From an uncultured Cardiobacterium sp. (GTDB lineage: Bacteria; Pseudomonadota; Gammaproteobacteria; Cardiobacteriales; Cardiobacteriaceae): a stretch of 26,426 nucleotides of DNA. This document shows, one piece after another, positions 8,974 through 17,474 of the stretch. How positions within the stretch are numbered: position 1 is the stretch's first letter; every line of letters starts with the position of its first letter. The notes beneath the pieces were generated by a model. The model worked only from the letters and a program-made list of their open reading frames with translations. It searched no databases and had not been told where the DNA came from. The stretch spans positions 1 through 26,426 of the forward strand of contig NZ_CALJAH010000355.1 in assembly GCF_938028185.1 (NCBI RefSeq). The letters run 5' to 3'. The translations under genes and the position numbers were made by a program.

Positions 8974-10111
8974 GGGTTCTCACCTTGCGACGTTTGGCAT
9001 TCGCATTCATCACGAAATAATCAATGAGATGGGCAAAAATGTTGGCAAAGAGGATGGCCAGCATGATGCCTTCCGGGAAGGCGGGGTTAACGACACGGAT
9101 AAGGATGGTCATCGCGCCCACCAACGCACCAAAGATGTAGCGCCCGGTGTTGGTTACCGATGCGGTGACCGGGTCGGTCGCCATAAAGAAGGTACCAAAG
9201 GCAAAACCGCCGAGAACGAAATGCCACCAAAACGGCACGGCAAACATATGGTTGGTTTCGCTGCCGATGAGGTTAAACATCAGCGAGGTAACGGTCGCTC
9301 CGGCAAAAACACCAACGACGATGCGCCAAGAGGCAACACCCGCCCACAGAATAATGACACCGCCAATGAGGATTGCCAGCGTGGATACTTCACCGATGGA
9401 ACCAGGGATGTTGCCGATAAAGGCATCCCACCAGCTCCAGTGTGCACGCACCGCATCCATGCCGCCCGCAGAGGCTTCGCTCAATGCGGTCGCGCCGGAA
9501 TAACCATCAACGGCAACCCAAACTTTGTCGCCGGAAATTTGCGCCGGATAGGCAAAATAAAGGAAAGCGCGTGCGGCAAGGGCGGGGTTCACGAAATTGC
9601 GTCCGGTGCCACCAAAAACTTCCTTGCCCAGCACCACACCAAAGCTAATGCCAATAGCGACTTGCCACAGCGGAATCGTTGGCGGCAAGGTCAGGGAGAA
9701 AAGGATGGAGGTGACGAAGAAGCCTTCGCTTACTTCATGCTTGCGCACAATGCAGAAAAGGATTTCCCAAGCGATACCAACCGCGAAGGTAACGATATAG
9801 ATGGGCAGGTGCAGTTTCGCGCCAAACCAGAGATTGGCAATCAGGCCGGGATCGGCGATTCCCTGCGCTTTCGCCGCTTGCACGCCGACGAAATACCAGC
9901 CCGCAAACATTGCCGGGAAAACAGCCATCCAGACCAGAATCATTACCCGCTTTAGGTCGATAACATCGCGCACGTGCGACGGACGCGCGGTGACAAAGCG
10001 GGGGGAGTAAACAAAGGTCGCCGTTGCTTCGTAGAGGGGGAACAGTTTTTCCAGTTTCCCGCCCTTCTCGAACAGCGGCGCGATTTTTTCAAAAAAGTGT
10101 TGTTTCGCCAT
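8966..10111 (-). CDS. nqrB: Na+-translocating NADH:quinone reductase subunit B
   Basis: NqrB is the large membrane subunit with covalent FMN, riboflavin and the quinone and Na+ pathway. I chose ATG 10111, which immediately follows the nqrA stop with GGAAGG upstream, giving 381 residues. Conserved stretches include SHVRDVIDLKRVM, VRKHEVSEGFFVTSILF, KEVFGGTGRNFVNPALAARA, the flavinylation motif DGYSGATALS, and FMATDPVTASVTNTGR. It is some 30 residues shorter than the roughly 410 typical of Vibrio. The gap is in the loop after the first membrane helix (around GVQAAKAQGIADPG), not in catalytic regions. Confidence 0.96.
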   Translation of the reverse strand: MAKQHFFEKIAPLFEKGGKLEKLFPLYEATATFVYSPRFVTARPSHVRDVIDLKRVMILVWMAVFPAMFAGWYFVGVQAAKAQGIADPGLIANLWFGAKLHLPIYIVTFAVGIAWEILFCIVRKHEVSEGFFVTSILFSLTLPPTIPLWQVAIGISFGVVLGKEVFGGTGRNFVNPALAARAFLYFAYPAQISGDKVWVAVDGYSGATALSEASAGGMDAVRAHWSWWDAFIGNIPGSIGEVSTLAILIGGVIILWAGVASWRIVVGVFAGATVTSLMFNLIGSETNHMFAVPFWWHFVLGGFAFGTFFMATDPVTASVTNTGRYIFGALVGAMTILIRVVNPAFPEGIMLAILFANIFAHLIDYFVMNANAKRRKVRTHV

Positions 10112-10112
10112 A

Positions 10113-11456
10113 TCAGCCTTCCTGTTCAATCAGGGTGAGATTTTCGCGCAGGATTGCCCCAAAATCGTGTTTGCCGGGGCAAACGAAGGACATCAGCGCC
10201 AAATCTTCTTCATCCAGTTCCAATGCGCCGAGACGGATAGCCGTATCGGTATCCTTGACAATCAAGGCCTTGACCAAAAGCGTCGGCAGGATGTCCAGCG
10301 GCATCACCTGCTCATATACGCCGATCGGCACAATCGGACGCGGTGAACCGCGCAGGGAGGTATTGAACTGAAACGGACCTTTAAGGAATTTGCCAATATA
10401 GGCGTTGGTTTTGGAAAACCAGCCGAAACCGGGACGGAGAAAGCCAAGGAAATAGGCTTCGCGCCCTTCCGGCAGCACGGTTACTTGTTGGTCATAAGCG
10501 CCGAGGTAGGCGGTATCTTCATGCACCTGGCGACCGGAAAGCGCGGAACCGGAAATAATCCGCTGTTCGCCCGGTTGCAGGTTATCTTCCAGCAAATCGG
10601 CCATCGCCGTGCCGCGCAGCGCGCGTACAATACGCGGTTTCTTGACGCCAGGTCCAGCGACCGCAATCAGGCGTTCGTTATCAAGAATACCGCCGCGGAA
10701 GAATTTGCCAATCGCCAGCAGGTCTTGCACATTGAGATGCCATGCGACCTTGTTCGCACCGACCGGGTCAATAAAGTGAATATGGGTGCCAACCAGTCCG
10801 GCAGGATGTACGCCGCCAAAGCGGTGGATTTCCAGACGGTTCAGATAATGGGTCGGAACGAAAGTTTCCTGACGGCAGGATAAATGAACCTGCCCGCCAG
10901 ACAGTGCCTGCATGATGGCGAGTCCTGCGAGCAAATCTTCATCACGCCCCTGCATCGCCAATGCCGGATCCATTGCCAGCGGATTGGTATCCATGGCATT
11001 GACAAAAATGGCGTGCGGGATAGCGTCAACAGGTGGAATCTTACTAAAGGGGCGAGTGCGGAATGATGCCCACAATCCGCTATTGACCAATCGTTTGACA
11101 ATTTCTTCGCGCGAGAGTTTTTCTGCAACATTATCACCGAAAGATTCAAAAACAACCGATTCTTTGGATTCAGGGCGAATAATAACGGAAAGCAGACGCC
11201 GCTTTTCCCCGCGCACAATTTTTTCTACTACGCCGGATACGGGCGCGCAAATCAAAACGCCGGGATTTTTTTTGTCTTCAAAGAGCGGCTGTCCCAAAAT
11301 CACTTTGTCACCTTCTGCTACCAGCATGGTAGGCTTCAGACCATTGTAATCCTCGCCGAGAATAGCAACTGGATGATTGGGGATGATGTCATGAATGGCG
11401 ACGTCGGTAATGGCGCCAGAGATGGGAAGGTCTAAACCTTTCTTGATTGAGATCAT
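10113..11456 (-). CDS. nqrA: Na+-translocating NADH:quinone reductase subunit A
   Basis: NqrA is the soluble peripheral subunit involved in quinone interaction, of normal family length at 447 residues. Characteristic sequence includes MISIKKGLDLPISG at the start, GEDYNGLKPTMLV, RTRPFSKIP, VHLSCRQETF, GVHPAGLVGTHIHFIDPVG and the C-terminal SFVCPGKHDFG. It is the first nqr gene and begins 40 bases after the 3' end of tRNA-Leu on the same strand. I see no terminator and no convincing promoter in that gap. The nqr genes are therefore probably transcribed at least partly from upstream, with the tRNA released by processing. Confidence 0.96.
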   Translation of the reverse strand: MISIKKGLDLPISGAITDVAIHDIIPNHPVAILGEDYNGLKPTMLVAEGDKVILGQPLFEDKKNPGVLICAPVSGVVEKIVRGEKRRLLSVIIRPESKESVVFESFGDNVAEKLSREEIVKRLVNSGLWASFRTRPFSKIPPVDAIPHAIFVNAMDTNPLAMDPALAMQGRDEDLLAGLAIMQALSGGQVHLSCRQETFVPTHYLNRLEIHRFGGVHPAGLVGTHIHFIDPVGANKVAWHLNVQDLLAIGKFFRGGILDNERLIAVAGPGVKKPRIVRALRGTAMADLLEDNLQPGEQRIISGSALSGRQVHEDTAYLGAYDQQVTVLPEGREAYFLGFLRPGFGWFSKTNAYIGKFLKGPFQFNTSLRGSPRPIVPIGVYEQVMPLDILPTLLVKALIVKDTDTAIRLGALELDEEDLALMSFVCPGKHDFGAILRENLTLIEQEG

Positions 11457-11496
11457 GCTAACAATACCTTACCTCAGACTGTGTCTTTATTTTTAT

Positions 11497-11581
11497 TGGT
11501 GCCGACGGCGAGACTCGAACTCGCACAGCTTACGCCACTACCCCCTCAAGATAGCGTGTCTACCAATTCCACCACGTCGGC
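11497..11581 (-). tRNA. tRNA-Leu (GAG)
   Basis: An 85-base cloverleaf on the minus strand with encoded CCA. The acceptor stem is GCCGACG with CGTCGGC and discriminator A. The D-arm region is TGGAATTGGTAGACA, and the anticodon stem-loop CTATC-TTGAGGG-GGTAG has anticodon GAG. A class II long variable arm and a T-arm with GTTCGAGTC follow. It sits between secG and nqrA, matching the secG-tRNA-Leu neighbourhood seen in many gammaproteobacteria. Confidence 0.97.
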
Positions 11582-11611
11582 TGTCTTCTTTATTCTTGCG
11601 ACCTGTCCGGC

Positions 11612-11992
11612 TTATTGCCGGGCAGGTGCGGGAACATCGGTATTTGAAGCAGGGCGCGCATTATCTACACCAACTGGCGGGATGTCAAGCGCACTTTCCT
11701 GCTTTTGTGTTTCCAGTTGGGTATTGTTCAAAATATTGCTATCGCCGTGATTGGCGACTTCTTTGTTTTGTAAATACCCCAACAGTAGCGCCCCCACAAA
11801 GAAGACCGCTGCCAAAAAGCGCGTGGTTTTATACAGGAATGAGCCTGCGCCACGCGCACCAAATACGGTGCTGGAAGCACCGCCGCTGAGTGCGCCCATA
11901 CCGCCGTTGCTTTTCGGCTGTTGCAGCAAAATGAGGGCGCAGAGCGCGAGGGATGCGATAAAGAAGATAACCTGAACAAGGGTTATGGTCAT
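11612..11992 (-). CDS. secG: Preprotein translocase subunit SecG
   Basis: SecG is a small SecYEG channel subunit. The 126 residues contain two membrane helices (about 4-22 and 52-72) flanking the conserved loop LLQQPKSNGGMGALSGGASSTVFGARG, in which the GGASSTVFG signature is diagnostic. The C-terminal tail is hydrophilic, Asn/Gln/Pro-rich and poorly conserved, as usual. The ATG overlaps the tpiA stop (ATGA). A short GC-rich inverted repeat (CCGGC-aataa-GCCGG in the minus direction) covers the stop codon but has no U-tract, so it is probably not a full terminator. Confidence 0.95.
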   Translation of the reverse strand: MTITLVQVIFFIASLALCALILLQQPKSNGGMGALSGGASSTVFGARGAGSFLYKTTRFLAAVFFVGALLLGYLQNKEVANHGDSNILNNTQLETQKQESALDIPPVGVDNARPASNTDVPAPARQ

Positions 11993-12714
11993 GCCATGGC
12001 TCCAATGATTTTGTCGAAGGTGTCCGCTTGCAGCGAGGCGCCGCCGACGAGGAAGCCGTCAATATCCGCCCCGGCAAAAAGCTCGGCTGCGTTATCGGGC
12101 TTGACGGAACCGCCGTAGAGGATGCGGACTTTATCAGCAACGCCGGATACTTTTTCTTGCAGCAATGCACGGATTTTGCCGTGGACTTCTTGTGCGTAAG
12201 CAGCGGTTGCCGCTTTGCCGGTGCCGATTGCCCAAACAGGTTCGTAAGCGATGACGGTATCCGCGTCCACCAATCCCGCTTCCAGTACCGGTTTCATTTG
12301 TCGCAATACGGCAGCGTCGCATTGTCCAGCATCGTATTCTTGCAGGGATTCGCCGATGCAGTAGATGACTTTCAGACCTTGCGCTTTCAGTTGTTTCCAT
12401 TTTTCGATCAGCAGCGCTTCGGTTTCACCGTGATCGGTGCGGCGCTCGGAGTGGCCGATGATGGCGTAACTGGCACCCGCTTCTTTCAGCATCGCGGCAG
12501 ATATTTCGCCGGTGTGTGCGCCGGATGCGTGCGCACTGACGTCTTCACCCGCCAGGATTTCCAGCCCCAGTTCGTGTGCCTTGCTGATGTAAATTGCAGG
12601 CAAGCCAAAGATTTTTTCAACGTTTCCTTGCGGCCAGGCGTGTTTGGCAAAGGCTTCAACCAGGGCGAAGTCGCCGTTCATTTTCCAGTTTGCCGCAGCA
12701 ATCGGTTTACGCAT
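11989..12714 (-). CDS. tpiA: Triose-phosphate isomerase
   Basis: This enzyme interconverts dihydroxyacetone phosphate and glyceraldehyde 3-phosphate in glycolysis and gluconeogenesis. All catalytic elements are visible in the 241 residues: AANWKMNG with Lys11, IIGHSERR with His88, AYEPVWAIGTG with Glu158 and loop 6, then ILYGGSVKPDNA and DGFLVGGASL for phosphate binding. It is slightly shorter than the 250-255 residues usual in enterobacteria, without loss of motifs. GGAGG lies seven bases before ATG 12714, overlapping the end of glmM. It sits between glmM and secG. Confidence 0.97.
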   Translation of the reverse strand: MRKPIAAANWKMNGDFALVEAFAKHAWPQGNVEKIFGLPAIYISKAHELGLEILAGEDVSAHASGAHTGEISAAMLKEAGASYAIIGHSERRTDHGETEALLIEKWKQLKAQGLKVIYCIGESLQEYDAGQCDAAVLRQMKPVLEAGLVDADTVIAYEPVWAIGTGKAATAAYAQEVHGKIRALLQEKVSGVADKVRILYGGSVKPDNAAELFAGADIDGFLVGGASLQADTFDKIIGAMA

Positions 12715-12716
12715 TG

Positions 12717-14063
12717 TTATTCCTCCCGGGATATGACCGCTGCCAGTTCTTCAACGATGGCGTGCAGTCGCGCTTCGTCATGACCTTCCGCCATTACGCG
12801 GATTTTCGGTTCGGTACCGGACGGACGAAGCAGAATGCGTCCGGCATCTCCCAGTTTTTCGGTCGCCTGTTGCAGCGCCTGCTGCACGGCGGGTTTGTTG
12901 ACGACGCTTTTGTCCGCGACTTCAACGTTCTTCATGATTTGTACCGCCATATGCAGGTCGGCGACGAGTTGATGCAGCGGTTGTTCCATTTCCAGCATTG
13001 CCGCCAGCACCTGCAACGCGGCGATGATGCCGTCACCGGTAGAGTTGCGGTCAAGGCAGATGATATGCCCGGAGTTTTCGCCGCCCACGCGCGCGTCAAT
13101 TTCCTGCATACATTCGAGCACATAGCGGTCGCCAACGTCGGTGCGGTGCAGGACGATGCCCATGTTGTTCAGTGCCCGCTCCAAGCCGAGGTTGGTCATT
13201 TTCGTGCCGACGATGTTGTTCAGCTGTTCGCCCTTGAAGGCGCGGTATTTGGCGATGATGTAGAGGATGGCATCGCCGTCGCGCAGGCGTCCGTTGCGGT
13301 CAACCATCACCACGCGGTCGCCATCGCCATCGAAGGCAATGCCCGCATCGGCCTGTTCGTCGCGTACACGGCGCTGCAAGGATTCCGGCGCGGTTGAACC
13401 CGCCCCGGCGTTGATATTGCAACCGTTCGGCTCGGCATTCATGACGATAACCTGCGCGCCCAGTTCGCGGAACACTTCCGGCGCTATCGGGTAGGTCGCG
13501 CCGTTGGCGCAGTCCACCACGATTTTCAACCGTTCAAACGGCAAGCCCAGGACGACCGCGTTTTTGCAAAATTCGATGTAGCGTCCGCGCGCTTCCGGGA
13601 TACGGTAGAGTTTGCCCAGTTGCGCCGATTCGACCACTTTCATCGGCAATTCAAGATAGCGCTCGATTTCCTGCTCCGCTGCGTCGGGCAGTTTGATGCC
13701 GCCGCGCGCGAAGACTTTGACGCCGTTGTCGCTATAGACGTTATGCGAGGCGCTGACGACGATGCCCGCTGCGGCGTGGAAGGTGCGGGTGAAATAGGCG
13801 ATGCCCGGCGTCGGCATCACACCGAGCAAGTGTGCGTCCATGCCGGCGGCGGAAAGGCCGGCGGCGATGGCGTTTTCCAGCATATAACCGGAGATGCGGG
13901 TGTCCTTGCCGATGATGACTTTATCGCCGGCAAAGCCGCTGTCGCTCAACATCTTGCCAATCGCCCAGCCGAGGTGCATGACGAAATCAGGCGTCATTGG
14001 CGCAACGCCAACTTGGCCCCGCACGCCGTCCGTGCCGAAATATTTCCGCCCTGTGCCGCTCAT
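12717..14063 (-). CDS. glmM: Phosphoglucosamine mutase
   Basis: GlmM converts glucosamine-6-phosphate to glucosamine-1-phosphate, an early step towards UDP-GlcNAc for peptidoglycan and LPS. The 448 residues carry KYFGTDGVRG at the start, the active-site serine in VVSASHNVYSDNG (about residue 106), the Mg2+-binding loop DGDGDR (245-250), and the phosphate-binding RPSGTEPKIRVMAEG near the C-terminus. Length fits the family. The ATG overlaps the nhaA stop (ATGA) and the stop is two bases from tpiA, so it is inside a tightly packed transcription unit. Confidence 0.97.
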   Translation of the reverse strand: MSGTGRKYFGTDGVRGQVGVAPMTPDFVMHLGWAIGKMLSDSGFAGDKVIIGKDTRISGYMLENAIAAGLSAAGMDAHLLGVMPTPGIAYFTRTFHAAAGIVVSASHNVYSDNGVKVFARGGIKLPDAAEQEIERYLELPMKVVESAQLGKLYRIPEARGRYIEFCKNAVVLGLPFERLKIVVDCANGATYPIAPEVFRELGAQVIVMNAEPNGCNINAGAGSTAPESLQRRVRDEQADAGIAFDGDGDRVVMVDRNGRLRDGDAILYIIAKYRAFKGEQLNNIVGTKMTNLGLERALNNMGIVLHRTDVGDRYVLECMQEIDARVGGENSGHIICLDRNSTGDGIIAALQVLAAMLEMEQPLHQLVADLHMAVQIMKNVEVADKSVVNKPAVQQALQQATEKLGDAGRILLRPSGTEPKIRVMAEGHDEARLHAIVEELAAVISREE

Positions 14064-15436
14064 GAATGACTGTCTCCGTTATGGCCCGCGCGCAGCCACA
14101 GGAAACCCGTCAGGCTGGCGATGACTGATGCTACAAGAATGGCAATTTTAGCATTATTCAGCAGCAAATCTTCACCTTTGAACGCCAGCTCGGAAATAAA
14201 AATGGACATGGTGAAGCCAATCCCGGCGAGCATTCCCATGCCGCAAATATGGCGGAAATTGACCCCGGCGGGCAGGCGGGCGACACCGAAGCGGACACTC
14301 AACCAAATCGCGCCGAAAACGCCGCCAAATTTGCCAAACAGCAGCCCGGCGGCGACCCCCAGCGACACCGGATGCGATACCAGACTGCCGATGGCGGCGG
14401 CATCCACCGTCACCCCGGCATTGAAAAAGGCAAACAGCGGAATAATCAGGAAATACACCGGGTCATGCAGCCCGTGCTCCAGCCGTTGCAGCGGCGTTTG
14501 CGCCTGATTGATGCCGTGGTGCAGCGTGTGCAGCACGCCAACCAGCCGCTCCGATTCCAGAAAATCCTGCTCACGGCGGCGGTAAATATCGAACTTGTCC
14601 AACAATTTGCGCGCCTCGCGGCTGAACTCCTCCGGGTTATAGAGCGAGCGCACCGGCGTCGCCAGCGCGCCCAGCACCCCGGCAATCGTCGCGTGCACGC
14701 CGGAAAACAGCATCAGCGCCCACATCACTATTGCGACCAGCAAATACGGCCACGGCTTGCGCACGCCAAAACGGTTCAGCGCCAGTTGCAGCGCAAAACA
14801 GCCCAGCGCGGCGAGAAGCGGCGCCACCTGAATCGCCTCCGTATAAAACAGCGCAATCACCACCACCGCGCCGAGGTCATCGACAATGGCGAGCGCGACC
14901 AGAATTGTCACCAGCCCCGTCGGGATGCGGTCGCCGAGCAAAATAAGCACGGCGATGGCAAAAGCAATATCGGTCGCCATCGGAATCCCCCAACCGGCAG
15001 CACCGACGCCACCCGCATTAATCGCGCCATAAACCAGCGCGGGCGCAACCATCCCGCCGAGCGCCGCAATAATCGGCAACACCGCCTGCGACAGCGACGA
15101 CAACTCGCCGACCATTACCTCGTGCTTGATTTCCAGCCCGACCAAATAAAAAAACAGCGCCATCAGGCCGTCATTGACCCAATGATGCAGCGACATTTCC
15201 AGCCGCCACTCGCCAAAACTGACCGCAACCGGCTGATGCAACAAATGAAAATAAGCGTCGCGCCACGGTGAATTGGCGATGGCGAGCGCCGCCAACGTAC
15301 AGACAATGAGCAAAATCCCGCTGGCAGAACTGTTGCGGGTAAACGCCTCCACCGGCGTTAACAACTTGCCGAACAGCCGCTCCCACGAATTGGCGTCCTC
15401 GCGGTTATACGCCTTGCGTTGAAAAAATCTGGACAT
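14060..15436 (-). CDS. nhaA: Na+/H+ antiporter NhaA
   Basis: NhaA exports Na+ in exchange for H+. I chose ATG 15436 because GGGAGGGGG stands just upstream; this gives 458 residues, longer than the E. coli protein mainly by an N-terminal extension (about residues 1-25) and the C-terminal half. The core motifs are intact: FFYLVGLEIKHE, ATDIAFAIAVL (Asp155) and ALAIVDDLGAV (Asp186-Asp187, the Na+-binding pair). The region from FSREARKLLDKF to QTPLQRLEH matches the long loop in larger NhaA proteins. It is translationally coupled to glmM and lies at the head of the series leading to the nqr operon. Confidence 0.95.
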   Translation of the reverse strand: MSRFFQRKAYNREDANSWERLFGKLLTPVEAFTRNSSASGILLIVCTLAALAIANSPWRDAYFHLLHQPVAVSFGEWRLEMSLHHWVNDGLMALFFYLVGLEIKHEVMVGELSSLSQAVLPIIAALGGMVAPALVYGAINAGGVGAAGWGIPMATDIAFAIAVLILLGDRIPTGLVTILVALAIVDDLGAVVVIALFYTEAIQVAPLLAALGCFALQLALNRFGVRKPWPYLLVAIVMWALMLFSGVHATIAGVLGALATPVRSLYNPEEFSREARKLLDKFDIYRRREQDFLESERLVGVLHTLHHGINQAQTPLQRLEHGLHDPVYFLIIPLFAFFNAGVTVDAAAIGSLVSHPVSLGVAAGLLFGKFGGVFGAIWLSVRFGVARLPAGVNFRHICGMGMLAGIGFTMSIFISELAFKGEDLLLNNAKIAILVASVIASLTGFLWLRAGHNGDSHS

Positions 15437-15507
15437 AACCCCCTCCCGACAAAATAAAGCCAATCATACAACCCGCCCGACATCGCGGCAAACCCGCACA
15501 ATATAGC

Positions 15508-15614
15508 TATAGCAATACAAACCGCGTTCTGTACAAGGCGCGACGCTGAAGACAGTACGCTTTTGTACGGCGAAGCGGCGCAACACCGTACAGGACGCGG
15601 TTTGTATCGCTATA
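15508..15614. repeat. 107-bp inverted-repeat element between nhaA and dapD, resembling neisserial small repeats
   Basis: The ends are 27-bp inverted repeats, 15508-15534 and 15588-15614, with two mismatches, beginning TATAGC. The arms continue imperfectly inwards to about 15546 and 15576. The core carries ACAAGGCG, GACAGTAC, TTGTACGGCGAAG and CACCGTAC. No coding sequence fits inside. The layout (TA-ended short inverted repeats, no transposase, about 0.1 kb) is that of a miniature inverted-repeat element. From memory the core resembles the ACAAGGCGACGAAG...CAGACAGTAC...GCCGTAC repeats of Neisseria. The right end provides TATAAT (15613-15618) 33 bases before dapD, so it may contribute a -10 box, although no good -35 is present. 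Confidence 0.8.
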
Positions 15615-15651
15615 TAATGCGCCGCCCTACCCTGCAAACAAGGAACACCCC

Positions 15652-16467
15652 ATGACCCTGCAACAAACCATCGAAAACGCCTTTGAGCGCCGCGCCGACA
15701 TCACCCCTGCCAACGCCGAACCCGCGCTGCTTGCTGCCATCAACGAAGCGCTGGACGCGCTGGAGCGCGGCACCATGCGCGTCGCCGAACCGACCGGGAG
15801 CGGCTGGCACGTCAACGAATGGCTGAAAAAAGCGGTACTGCTCTCCTTCCGCGTCCACGATAACGTCCCCGTCGAACACGGCTACACCCGCTACTTTGAC
15901 AAAGTCGAAAGCCGCTTCGCCCACCACGACGCCGCCCGCTTCCAGCAAGAAGGCGTGCGCGTCGTCCCGCCCGCCGTCGCGCGCCGTGGCAGCTACCTTG
16001 GCCGTGGCGTGGTGCTGATGCCATCCTACGTCAACATCGGCGCCTACGTCGATGAAGGCACGATGGTCGATACCTGGGTCACGGTCGGCTCCTGCGCGCA
16101 AATCGGCAAAAACGTCCACCTCTCTGGCGGCGTCGGCATTGGCGGCGTACTGGAACCGCTGCAAGCCAGCCCGACCATCATCGAAGACAACTGCTTCATC
16201 GGCGCGCGCTCCGAAATCGTCGAAGGCGTCGTCGTCGAAAAAGGCTCGGTCATCTCGATGGGCGTATTTATCGGCCAATCCACCAAAATCTACAACCGCA
16301 TGACCGGTGAAATCACCTATGGCCGCGTCCCCGCAGGCTCGGTGGTCGTCCCCGGCAACCTGCCCGCCGCCGACGGCAGCCACAGCCTCTACTGCGCCGT
16401 CATCATCAAACAGGTCGATGAAAAAACGCGCAGCAAAACCGGCATCAACGAACTGCTGCGCAGCTAA
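15652..16467 (+). CDS. dapD: 2,3,4,5-tetrahydropyridine-2,6-dicarboxylate N-succinyltransferase
   Basis: DapD adds a succinyl group from succinyl-CoA to tetrahydrodipicolinate in the succinylase branch of diaminopimelate and lysine synthesis. The 271 residues show an N-terminal helical domain and then a left-handed beta-helix of hexapeptide repeats (about 100-235), including GVVLMPSYVNIGAYVDEGTM and GVGIGGVLEPLQASPTIIED. The acyl-CoA region AGSVVVPGNLPAADGSHSLY is near the end. Length and sequence match the proteobacterial enzyme. ATG 15652 has AAGGAA upstream. It is a single-gene unit, since a strong terminator follows at 16485. Confidence 0.97.
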   Translation: MTLQQTIENAFERRADITPANAEPALLAAINEALDALERGTMRVAEPTGSGWHVNEWLKKAVLLSFRVHDNVPVEHGYTRYFDKVESRFAHHDAARFQQEGVRVVPPAVARRGSYLGRGVVLMPSYVNIGAYVDEGTMVDTWVTVGSCAQIGKNVHLSGGVGIGGVLEPLQASPTIIEDNCFIGARSEIVEGVVVEKGSVISMGVFIGQSTKIYNRMTGEITYGRVPAGSVVVPGNLPAADGSHSLYCAVIIKQVDEKTRSKTGINELLRS

Positions 16468-16484
16468 TCGCCCTGCCCTTCCAA

Positions 16485-16507
16485 CCCCCGCCACGGCGGG
16501 GTTTTTT
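16485..16507 (+). terminator. Rho-independent terminator after dapD
   Basis: CCCCGC and GCGGGG pair across a CACG loop (16486-16501), followed at once by six T residues (16502-16507). It lies 18 bases after the dapD stop on the same strand. Confidence 0.92.
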
Positions 16508-16736
16508 ACCCCGGAAATATACGATGACACGTTATTGTTGCTGCATGAGACGGTGGCAGATTCATGCCGATAGATGGGTATAATTGCACTGGTTTCAGGG
16601 CTATTTACAATCTGGAATAATATTTCCAAGTTTCATCAAATCGGACCATTTTGCCGCATCACCAAATAGCAATGGTGCGCCGAAACAAGACATCCAATTT
16701 ACATATAGACAACAAAAGATATTTGTGAAAATAAAT

Positions 16737-17306
16737 ATGGACACAATTATAACGGGCATCGGTATTTTTCTACTGCTCGGCCTGGTGGGTATTGGCAGAC
16801 AACGATTGCGACGATCGCAAAAAAATAAAAATACACAAGAACAAAAATTGCATGACTTCAAAAAAGAAAAAGCAGAAGAGAACTTGCGCATTGCCCGAAA
16901 AAACCGCTACCAGAAAAAAACGGTTTGCAATGCCAACGAGCAGGCCGCCTATGCCGCCGCATGGGATGTAGTGCGGGCGCGACAGCGCAAGGAGCGGGTA
17001 TTGCCGCAAGTCTCCTTGGGCGAAATTATCATGCACCCGAACGGGCGGATTCATGCGGCGATTAACAGCAAACGGGTGGATTTGCTGGTGACGGATGCGC
17101 AATTCAATCCGCTGGTGGTGATAGAAATTGATGGCAGCGGCCATTATTTGTCGAATTACAGTCGCATCAATGATGAAACCAAAACGCTGGCATTGCGCTC
17201 GGCAGGCATTCCGCTATTGCGCATTGCTGCCAAACATGACAATCATGCGGAAATCCGGCGCATGGTACGCAAAGGACTAGAGCAGTTTTTCGCCGGGCGA
17301 AAATAA
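16737..17306 (+). CDS. Membrane-anchored DUF2726 domain protein
   Basis: A 189-residue protein. An N-terminal membrane helix (about residues 3-20, IITGIGIFLLLGLVGIG) is followed by a Lys/Glu-rich, probably helical, linker (about 22-60) and a DUF2726-type domain. Recognisable pieces are LGEIIMHPNGRIHAAIN, KRVDLLVTD, PLVVIEIDGSGHY and LALRSAGIPLLRI. DUF2726 has a restriction-endonuclease-like fold; the D...ExD arrangement here (VDLLVTD and VIEIDG) fits it, but the catalytic lysine is not evident and activity is unproven. I start it at ATG 16737, because the frame upstream lacks an ATG and contains a TATAAT at 16579-16584. The ribosome site is weak. The gene and its 230-base leader are more AT-rich than their neighbours, suggesting later acquisition. 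Confidence 0.8.
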   Translation: MDTIITGIGIFLLLGLVGIGRQRLRRSQKNKNTQEQKLHDFKKEKAEENLRIARKNRYQKKTVCNANEQAAYAAAWDVVRARQRKERVLPQVSLGEIIMHPNGRIHAAINSKRVDLLVTDAQFNPLVVIEIDGSGHYLSNYSRINDETKTLALRSAGIPLLRIAAKHDNHAEIRRMVRKGLEQFFAGRK

Positions 17307-17474
17307 ATGACGGGGATATAAAAAAGCACGCCCTGTAAAATTCGCGGTGGAATTATTTCGTCGTTATTTTCTGCCGGTGTGATGCGCAGGCTGGCCGACC
17401 TTTATTCAGCTCGCATTTCCCCTGCCAGACGGTTATATTTCCCGCCCCGTTCAACCTATATCACAGAAACCAAC

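Noticed and set aside
11600..11630. GC-rich inverted repeat at the end of secG as a terminator
   Set aside because: Short stem with no U-tract, and downstream genes on the same strand follow closely.
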